A DNA stretch of 5,245 nt from Cyanobium sp. NIES-981. Lineage in GTDB: Bacteria; Cyanobacteriota; Cyanobacteriia; PCC-6307; Cyanobiaceae. Location: positions 1 to 5,245 of the forward strand of contig CAMDSS010000150.1 of assembly GCA_945907085.1 (NCBI GenBank), in the 5' to 3' direction. Made by a program: the position numbers and the translations under genes. Under the pieces are notes generated by a model. The model had not been told where the DNA came from. It did no database searches and saw nothing but the letters and a program-made list of their open reading frames with translations. Shown one piece after another: positions 1 through 4,350 of the stretch. The first letter of the stretch is position 1, and the number at the start of each line of letters is the position of its first letter.

Positions 1-25
1 GATCCCCCAGGCTCAACGCAGTGGA

Positions 26-1126
26 ATGGCCTTGAAGTTCTGGCCTCGACGGCGACGGCGACCCCCATCCCGCCGGCTTCTGCGCCCCTGGCAGGCCCCC
101 CTCGCCCTGGTGCTGCTGGTCAATGCGGCCGCCCTGGGCTACCGGATCACCCAAGGGTGGGATTGGGGCGATTGCTACTGGATGGTGTTGATCACACTCA
201 GCACCCTGGGCTTTAGCGACCCCCACACCCAGGTCTTGAACGGGGCCGGCCGTACTGTCACAGCCCTCTCCTTGATCGGCGGCCTGGTGGTGGTGCAATT
301 CACCATCCAGGCGCTCCTGGGCCTCTCCGAATCGGGCTACTTTCGGCGCCTGCGCGAGCGCCGCTACCTCCGCTGGCTCTCCACCATGCAAAACCACGTG
401 ATCCTCTGCGGCTATGGCCGCATCGGCCGGGAGATCGGCGAACAACTGGCCCGGGAGGGGGTGCCCTTTCTGGTGGTGGAGATGGATCCCGAACGCCGTC
501 AGGCGGCAGAGGATCGGGGCCTGCCGGTGCTGATGGCCGACGCCACCCTCGACGAAACCCTCCTGGAAGCAGGCATCCACCGGTGTCGATCCCTGGTGGC
601 AGCCCTCTCCAGCAACGCCGCCAATTTGTATGTGGTGCTGAGTGCCCGCGGCCTCGCCCCCCAGTGCCGGCTGATCGCCCGATCCGATAGCGAAGAAGCC
701 GAGCGCAAATTGCGCCTAGCCGGCGCAGACCAGGTGGTGAGTCCCTACGTCAGTGGGGGACGCACCATGGCGGCGACGGCGCTCCGGCCCTTGGCCGTCA
801 CCTTCATGGATCTGCTGGCGGGCTCGGATTGCGAAGTTGAGGAATTCCGGCTAAGCGCCAACCGCGAAGACCTGGGCAACCTGGCTGGAGCCAGCCTTGC
901 CGAGGTGCAATTGGGTCGCCGCACCGGCGCCATGGTGCTGGCGATCTTGCCGCCAACCACCGATGGTCCGAGCGACGGCCCTCGCCACCTGATCGCCAAC
1001 CCCGGCAGCGACGTCTGCCTGGCCCCTGGTCAGATGCTGGTGGTGATGGGCAGCAAAGACCAACTGGATCGGGTCAGCCAACTGCTGGGCCCGGCACTCA
1101 TCGGCGTCGAGCACATGGCTGGTTAG
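26..1126 (+). CDS. Two-TM potassium-channel family protein with RCK (TrkA-N/TrkA-C) domain
   Basis: Predicted inner-membrane ion channel of the MthK/Kch type, in which a tetrameric two-helix pore is gated by cytoplasmic RCK domains that bind nucleotide or ions. The 366-residue protein starts with a very basic tail (five arginines at 8-12), then TM1 (about 23-43), a pore helix, a filter-like T-L-G-F-S at 60-64 followed by Asp65, and TM2 (about 77-100). An RCK_N Rossmann fold begins near 123 with G-x-G-x-x-G at 129-134 and an acidic residue at the end of beta-2 (Glu152). The SPYxxGGRxMA segment typical of the family follows, and an RCK_C domain fills roughly 265-355. The filter departs from the usual TVGYG, so ion selectivity is uncertain. 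ATG at 26 is the first start in the window and has only a weak ribosome site. The frame is open to the left edge, so a few extra N-terminal residues are possible. It converges on the MCE gene with an 8-base gap. Confidence 0.9.
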   Translation: MALKFWPRRRRRPPSRRLLRPWQAPLALVLLVNAAALGYRITQGWDWGDCYWMVLITLSTLGFSDPHTQVLNGAGRTVTALSLIGGLVVVQFTIQALLGLSESGYFRRLRERRYLRWLSTMQNHVILCGYGRIGREIGEQLAREGVPFLVVEMDPERRQAAEDRGLPVLMADATLDETLLEAGIHRCRSLVAALSSNAANLYVVLSARGLAPQCRLIARSDSEEAERKLRLAGADQVVSPYVSGGRTMAATALRPLAVTFMDLLAGSDCEVEEFRLSANREDLGNLAGASLAEVQLGRRTGAMVLAILPPTTDGPSDGPRHLIANPGSDVCLAPGQMLVVMGSKDQLDRVSQLLGPALIGVEHMAG

Positions 1127-1138
1127 GTGGCTAACTAG
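1119..1138. other. Short hairpin spanning two convergent stop codons
   Basis: CTGGTTAG (1119-1126) pairs with CTAACTAG (1131-1138) around the tetraloop GTGG, giving eight pairs including one G-U. The arms contain the TAG stop of the channel gene (1124-1126) and, on the other strand, the TAG stop of the MCE gene (1135-1137). No T-run follows on either strand, so it is not a standard intrinsic terminator. It could weakly help 3'-end formation for both genes, or be a by-product of symmetrical stops. Confidence 0.35.
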
Positions 1139-1902
1139 GGGGCCGGCACTTGGTTCAGCCAGCCCGAGCCGAACAGCCCGTTCAGCAGCCGGTTGGTGGA
1201 GACCGCCAACCCCTGGACATCCTTGAGGGTGGGGGCCAGCAAGGGGTTGGTGGTTTTCATCAGCTCGGTGGCACTCACACCGGTGCGATCCATCGTTTGC
1301 AGGGTTGTCTTCAGCTGGGGGCCAATCCCATCCACCTCCCGGTTCAAGGTGCTGGAGAGCTTGTTCACCCCCGCCATCGTGCGCCGGATGTCAGAGAGGG
1401 CAACCGGTAAATCCTTCTCCGCCACACCACCAATCTTGCGAAGGGCGCCTTGCAGGGCCACCTGGGTTTCCACCAACTGCTCCAGCAAGCTGGCGAAATC
1501 CACGGGCTGGGTATAGGGCAGCCGCAGGGCACCCTGCTGCAAGGGCGCCGATGCGGGTTGGGGATCGGGGCTGATGGCAATGAAGTGGTCGCCCACAAAA
1601 CCATCAATGCCCTGGCTAGCCACACTCTTGGGCCCAATCAACCGTCTGTAGGACTCAAACACTTTCATCCGAACCCGAACACTGGCATTGGGCTCCATCT
1701 CCAGCCCCACCACTTGACCCACGGGCAAGCCCGAGATGCGCACATCAATTCCGGTTCGCAAACCCGCAGCGGTGGGAGCCACCAACTGCACCTCTTGGGA
1801 GCGTTCTCCCCAGTGCTGTTCGCGGCCGAGACCCACAACCATGGCCAGGGAGAGAAAACCGGCGAACCCTATAAAAACCCAGTAGCCACGCTGTTCCTTC
1901 AT
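1135..1902 (-). CDS. MCE (MlaD-type) lipid-transport substrate-binding protein
   Basis: MCE proteins are anchored in the inner membrane, face the periplasm, form hexameric rings and carry phospholipids or other hydrophobic molecules between membranes with an MlaE permease and an MlaF ATPase. From ATG 1902 the product is 255 residues. It has a single N-terminal membrane anchor (about 7-26) and an MCE domain of about 36-112, with the typical A-G-L-x-x-G-x-x-V-R-x-x-G-x-x-V-G-x-V run at 46-64 and G-F-V-G-D-x-F at 101-107. A long, mostly helical C-terminal half (about 125-245) probably lines a tunnel or forms a coiled bundle. The frame is open to TTG 1938, which would overlap the permease by 32 bases. 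I prefer the ATG because it lies four bases after the permease stop and starts directly before the anchor. It is shorter than I recall for many cyanobacterial MCE proteins. It is the last gene of the leftward group. Confidence 0.88.
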   Translation of the reverse strand: MKEQRGYWVFIGFAGFLSLAMVVGLGREQHWGERSQEVQLVAPTAAGLRTGIDVRISGLPVGQVVGLEMEPNASVRVRMKVFESYRRLIGPKSVASQGIDGFVGDHFIAISPDPQPASAPLQQGALRLPYTQPVDFASLLEQLVETQVALQGALRKIGGVAEKDLPVALSDIRRTMAGVNKLSSTLNREVDGIGPQLKTTLQTMDRTGVSATELMKTTNPLLAPTLKDVQGLAVSTNRLLNGLFGSGWLNQVPAP

Positions 1903-1906
1903 GCGC

Positions 1907-2527
1907 TCAAGCCAAGCTGAAGGGATCCACAGCCACAAGCCAAACCAGCTTCAACAGCAGAATCACAACGATGCCGTGACTAAAGAGTTCACTCACGATC
2001 ACCCCTGGGGGAGCCTGGCGCAATAACCCCCGTTCGCACTGGCGCAGGGACCAGCCGCAGATCACCGCAAAAAAGACACTGGACCGAATCCAGGTAATTG
2101 CCAGATCACGCAGCTGGAGTCCAGAGAGCACATCTGCCACCTCCCCCATCAAATCGGCCCGGGGGGTGAACATGGCGCCACTCACCAAAGCCGCCACCAG
2201 AAAGAGGGTGAGCAGAAGGGGCGCCAGGATCGCGGCCGCAGGCACCGCCACCCGCCAGGAACGCAGCCCCTGCTCCTGAACCCCCTCAAGCCAAAGGGGA
2301 CCCAACTGGACCAGGGCGAGCAACACAACCAGCACCGGTCCTGCCACCTGCAGCACCAACAGGATCACCAGCTCACAGATCGTGCGACTGGCCAAGCCCA
2401 ACGGGCCTGCCGCCACTTCGGCCAGGCCGGCCCCGGCAACAAAACCGGCCAGCAGCACTGGCGCCCCACAACGGATGCCATCCCGCTCAACCGAGCGAAG
2501 CACCCCGCGCCAACCGTGCTGCTCCAT
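1907..2527 (-). CDS. Divergent MlaE-like ABC permease
   Basis: This is a hydrophobic protein of about 206 residues from ATG 2527. An in-frame TTG at 2542 would add five residues (211 total), with an in-frame stop just upstream of it. The ATG is preceded by AAAGG at close spacing. Counting from TTG, about five hydrophobic stretches lie near 26-44, 55-80, 98-125, 147-165 and 188-206. The order and some local patterns match the MlaE/YrbE permease family: a G-P-V/L-L segment at 68-71, a V-P-x-x-x-A-P-L-L-L-T-L-F-like stretch near 100-114, and an L-R-D-L-A-I-x-W-I-R-S-S-V-F helix near 144-157. The protein is shorter than the usual roughly 250-260 residues, and the normally conserved region with AGRVGxAxxAELGTM and EQIDAL is missing or rewritten. 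The assignment rests on this partial pattern plus the MCE gene four bases downstream. It would form the membrane part of a lipid transporter, but no ATPase gene is visible here. Confidence 0.62.
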   Translation of the reverse strand: MEQHGWRGVLRSVERDGIRCGAPVLLAGFVAGAGLAEVAAGPLGLASRTICELVILLVLQVAGPVLVVLLALVQLGPLWLEGVQEQGLRSWRVAVPAAAILAPLLLTLFLVAALVSGAMFTPRADLMGEVADVLSGLQLRDLAITWIRSSVFFAVICGWSLRQCERGLLRQAPPGVIVSELFSHGIVVILLLKLVWLVAVDPFSLA

Positions 2528-2564
2528 CAACCTTTGGGACAAGCCCCCTTAGGCAATCACCCAT

Positions 2565-2729
2565 TCAACCGCGCTGCAACCGGCTCCAGGTCGCTGCTGA
2601 AAACTGATGGCCTTCCTCCAGGGCCAAGGCCACTACGGCATCGGCGCTCATGGCAGCGTCCACCTTGGTTTTGAGGCCGGCGTTGGCGCCCACTTTGACC
2701 ATGAAGGCATTCAACTGGGATTTCGACAT
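2565..2729 (-). CDS. Small Nif11-domain protein
   Basis: This is a 54-residue ORF. Its sequence fits the Nif11/nitrile-hydratase-leader-like domain pattern: it starts M-S-K-S-Q-L-N-A-F, has V-K-V at 11-13, an alternating hydrophobic helix, then A-D-A-V-V-A-L-A at 29-36 and G-H-Q-F-S at 40-44. Nif11 domains are abundant in cyanobacteria, both as free small proteins of unknown role and as leader peptides of lanthipeptides such as prochlorosins. Here the domain ends almost at once (R-L-Q-R-G then TGA). There is no double-glycine cleavage site and no core peptide, so a precursor role is unlikely. The start is chosen because family members begin at this M-S-x-x-x-L position. No good ribosome site is directly before it; a purine-rich AGGGATGGGGGG lies somewhat far upstream. 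The frame stays open upstream, but that part has no family resemblance. It is followed after 37 bases by the permease ATG, so the two could be co-transcribed. Confidence 0.7.
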   Translation of the reverse strand: MSKSQLNAFMVKVGANAGLKTKVDAAMSADAVVALALEEGHQFSAATWSRLQRG

Positions 2730-2939
2730 GGAGCCACAGACTTGGTTCCCCCCATCCCTAGCCACAAAACTGGTCTTTGGCAGCACTCCCAAAAACTGGG
2801 TTACCAAGGGAAGCCCCCCATCGCCATTCGGGCAGTAGGGTGGTAAGTGATTCAAAGATTTCTCTTTAGCGAGCTGACCACTTTCTCTTGGGCCATCGAC
2901 GGATCGCTTCATAGTTTTCTCTGAGTAGTTTCTGAGTTC
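2730..2939. promoter_or_regulatory. Divergent intergenic region between Nif11 ORF and RNA-binding protein gene
   Basis: This 210-bp non-coding gap must hold the promoter of the rightward RNA-binding protein gene and probably that of the leftward Nif11/permease/MCE group. On the plus strand TTGGGC (2888-2893) and TAGTTT (2912-2917) are 18 bases apart, which is only a weak sigma-70-like match. The 100 bases before the RNA-binding gene are noticeably more AT-rich than the surroundings. CTGAGT occurs twice just before the start (2921-2926 and 2932-2937). On the minus strand GATGGGGGG occurs twice (complement of 2748-2756 and 2814-2822). No clear minus-strand promoter was recognised. Confidence 0.45.
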
Positions 2940-3311
2940 ATGACCATTTACGTCGGCAATCTTTCCTTCGACGCCGAAGCGGAAGATGTGCAACACCTGT
3001 TCAGCCAATACGGCCAAGTGAGCAAGTGCAGCCTCCCCCTCGACCGCGACACCGGCCGCAAGCGCGGTTTCGCTTTCGTTGAGATGGCAAACGAGGCTGA
3101 AGAAGCCAAGGCCATTGAAGACCTCCAGGATGTGGAGTGGATGGGCCGCGCCATCCGGGTGAACAAAGCTGAACCCCGCGGTGGCGGTGGTGGCGGCGGC
3201 TACGGCGGCGGCGGCAACCGTGGTGGCGGCGGCGGTTACGGCGGTGGCGGCGGCGGTGGAAACCGTGGCGGCGGCGGCGGTTACGGCGGTGGCGGCGGCG
3301 GCCGTTACTGA
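2940..3311 (+). CDS. Glycine-rich RRM RNA-binding protein (cyanobacterial Rbp type)
   Basis: This 123-residue protein has a single RNA recognition motif and a glycine-rich tail, the typical build and size of cyanobacterial Rbp proteins, which bind RNA and are cold-induced in some species (family knowledge). RNP2 is I-Y-V-G-N-L at 3-8 and RNP1 is R-G-F-A-F-V-E-M at 42-49, with Tyr4, Phe44 and Phe46 as the expected RNA-stacking aromatics. The RRM ends near N-K-A-E-P (75-79). Residues 80-123 are almost only Gly with spaced Tyr, Asn and Arg (repeated N-R-G5-Y-G6/7), a low-complexity tail likely to aid RNA binding or self-association. ATG 2940 is fixed by the RRM starting at residue 2-3; the ribosome site is poor (GAG only). 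The gene stands alone, followed by two hairpin elements and an intrinsic terminator. An AT-rich 5' leader is compatible with temperature-dependent control, but this is not shown by sequence alone. Confidence 0.95.
   Translation: MTIYVGNLSFDAEAEDVQHLFSQYGQVSKCSLPLDRDTGRKRGFAFVEMANEAEEAKAIEDLQDVEWMGRAIRVNKAEPRGGGGGGGYGGGGNRGGGGGYGGGGGGGNRGGGGGYGGGGGGRY
3216..3305 (+). repeat. Two tandem 45-bp repeats coding the Gly-rich tail
   Basis: Two nearly identical 45-base units (3216-3260 and 3261-3305) each start AACCGTGG and encode Asn-Arg-Gly5-Tyr-Gly6 followed by Gly in the first copy and Arg in the second. A related incomplete unit precedes them (about 3179-3215). The unit length is a multiple of three, so loss or gain of a copy keeps the frame. 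The arrangement suggests recent duplication by slippage or recombination. Confidence 0.85.
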
Positions 3312-3345
3312 GCCCAGCTCTGAATGCCGGGGCTCAATGAGCCCC
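3309..3345 (+). other. Two mutually exclusive hairpins after the RNA-binding protein gene
   Basis: GGGCTCA (3330-3336) can pair with TGAGCCC at 3309-3315, which begins with the TGA stop of the RNA-binding protein gene, leaving a 14-base loop. It can instead pair with the downstream TGAGCCC(C) at 3338-3345. In the second form GGGGCTC (3329-3335) and GAGCCCC (3339-3345) make a 7-bp stem with a 3-base loop. The two folds exclude each other. Neither is followed by a T-run; the real terminator comes 15 bases later. A role in mRNA 3'-end stability or autoregulation is speculative. Confidence 0.45.
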
Positions 3346-3360
3346 TAGCAACCAATCTTC

Positions 3361-3386
3361 AGCCGTCCCCGAGGGGGCGGCTTTTT
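3361..3386 (+). terminator. Rho-independent terminator of the RNA-binding protein gene
   Basis: AGCCGTCCC (3361-3369) pairs with GGGGCGGCT (3374-3382) around the tetraloop CGAG, giving nine pairs with one G-U. It is followed directly by a T-run (3382-3386). It sits 50 bases after the stop codon, in the gap to the convergent desaturase gene. In the other direction no T-run follows the stem, so it should act mainly on rightward transcripts. Confidence 0.85.
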
Positions 3387-3409
3387 AATGGGCGAAACCC
3401 AGCGAGGCG

Positions 3410-4282
3410 CTAGCTCGCCGCCCGGGCCAGCAGGGCCCGGCGGGATGGAATGCGCAGATCCCTCGCCCAGCCGCACCATTCGAGAAGCCGGATAAAGCGA
3501 TAGGTGGGATCGGGGAGCAGTTGCACATCCCCCTGGCGGAGGGTGAAACCCTGGCGCACGGACCCTTGAAAGGCGTGGTGCAAGTTGTGCCAACCCTCGC
3601 CCAGGGTGATCAGGGCCACCCAACCGTTGTTGCGGCTTGCATCCCCTGTGGCAAAGGGCGGGCTACCCGCCAGGTGGGCCACCGAATTCACAGTCGCCAC
3701 CCCGTGGTAGAGGAGCGTGGTGCTCAGGCAAAAGGCCCCCAACCAGGCCCAGCCGCCGATCTGCCAGGAGAGGGCCGCCAAGGCGAGCACGGGCACGAAA
3801 TGGAGACGATCGATCGCGCGCAACACCGGATCGGCCTCCACATCCGCGGGCAAGCTCTCGGGGAAAAAACTGGAGGACAGGAGCCAACCGGCCTGGGAAC
3901 GCCACAGCCCCCTCAACCCGCCAATGGGCGCCAGGGGGCTGTGGGGATCGGCGGCCGTATCCACATGGAGGTGATGTTGCTGATGGTGGGCTTTCCACCA
4001 GCTCGGCCCCATTTGGCCAGCCGAAGCCGCCACCAGGGAGCCCACCCAGGCCACGGGCTTGGGGGCCTTGTAGCTGCCATGGGTAATGAGGCGGTGGTAG
4101 ATCGCCGTGGTGGCAAGCATCCTGATGGCGTAGAGCCCAAGGGCCCAAAGCGCGGCACCCAGGCCTAGACCCGTAAAAACAAGGATCAGGCAGCCCAGGT
4201 GGCTGAGAATGATGAGTACGGGCCCACAGCTGTAAAGAACCCGTCGATATCCAAGATGCAAGTCTGCTCCGCCCTGCGTCAC
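3410..4282 (-). CDS. Membrane fatty-acid desaturase (DesC/Delta-9 acyl desaturase family)
   Basis: This is a di-iron membrane desaturase, 290 residues, that introduces a double bond into acyl chains. Delta-9 is the most common activity in this family, but the position cannot be read from sequence. The three histidine boxes are present: H-R-L-I-T-H at 63-68, H-H-Q-Q-H-H at 99-104 (in W-W-K-A-H-H) followed by D-P-H-S-P at 112-116, and E-G-W-H-N-L-H-H at 229-236. The extra metal-site motif N-S-V-A-H is at 199-203. Hydrophobic spans lie near 20-60, 78-92 and 160-195. The pattern is closest to the bacterial acyl-CoA-desaturase-like clade (WWxAHHxxHH) rather than classic cyanobacterial DesC. Oddities are Gly69 where the first box normally has Arg, and a few extra residues around 249-258. 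The start is GTG 4282 with no clear ribosome site; a TTG at residue 8 is an alternative. It is divergent from the kinase gene across a palindrome, and desaturase genes are often temperature-regulated in cyanobacteria. Confidence 0.92.
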   Translation of the reverse strand: MTQGGADLHLGYRRVLYSCGPVLIILSHLGCLILVFTGLGLGAALWALGLYAIRMLATTAIYHRLITHGSYKAPKPVAWVGSLVAASAGQMGPSWWKAHHQQHHLHVDTAADPHSPLAPIGGLRGLWRSQAGWLLSSSFFPESLPADVEADPVLRAIDRLHFVPVLALAALSWQIGGWAWLGAFCLSTTLLYHGVATVNSVAHLAGSPPFATGDASRNNGWVALITLGEGWHNLHHAFQGSVRQGFTLRQGDVQLLPDPTYRFIRLLEWCGWARDLRIPSRRALLARAAS

Positions 4283-4312
4283 CAGTGAGACTTGACCCTA
4301 GGCAAGGCACCA

Positions 4313-4327
4313 TCACCTCTGAGGTGA
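4313..4327. promoter_or_regulatory. Perfect 15-bp palindrome, candidate operator
   Basis: TCACCTC (4313-4319), one central T, then GAGGTGA (4321-4327) form an exact inverted repeat. It lies in the short gap between the divergent desaturase (start 4282) and kinase (start about 4351) genes, about 30 bases upstream of the desaturase start. This is a typical place for a dimeric repressor or activator site. A TTGACC (4292-4297) nearby could be a rightward -35 box, but no good -10 follows. It does not match the NtcA (GTA-N8-TAC) pattern. If the kinase really starts at the GTG of 4324 or earlier, the palindrome would be partly coding. Confidence 0.5.
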
Positions 4328-4350
4328 ATCCGGTAGGGGATGCCGATCCG

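Noticed and set aside
1450..1920. Long rightward open frame (156 codons) opposite the MCE gene
   Set aside because: It lies fully antisense to a well-supported MCE gene, has a His/Gly/Gln-rich composition typical of an antisense shadow in GC-rich DNA, and shows no domain.
1903..1938. TTG start at 1938 giving a longer MCE protein
   Set aside because: It would overlap the permease by 32 bases; ATG 1902 directly precedes the membrane anchor and leaves a normal 4-base operon gap.
2748..2822. Two copies of CCCCCCATC 66 bases apart
   Set aside because: A 9-base match dominated by a C-run is likely by chance in this composition, and no further similarity surrounds the copies.
2607..2846. Rightward open frame (79 codons) opposite the Nif11 ORF
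   Set aside because: It is antisense to the Nif11-like sequence and has no motif or ribosome site.
2730..3017. Upstream in-frame extension of the Nif11 ORF, running antisense into the RNA-binding protein gene (an ATG at 2912 would add 61 residues)
   Set aside because: The Nif11 domain starts exactly at the ATG of 2729. The extension shows no family resemblance and would cover the probable promoter region of the divergent gene.
3422..3440. Inverted repeat CCGGGCC / GGCCCGG with a 5-base loop
   Set aside because: It lies inside the 3' coding end of the desaturase, where Ala/Arg codons in GC-rich DNA easily create such pairs, and there is no T-run.
3521..4168. Long rightward open frame (215 codons) opposite the desaturase
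   Set aside because: The opposite strand encodes all three histidine boxes of a desaturase; this frame has no recognisable motif and is explained by GC-rich codon bias.
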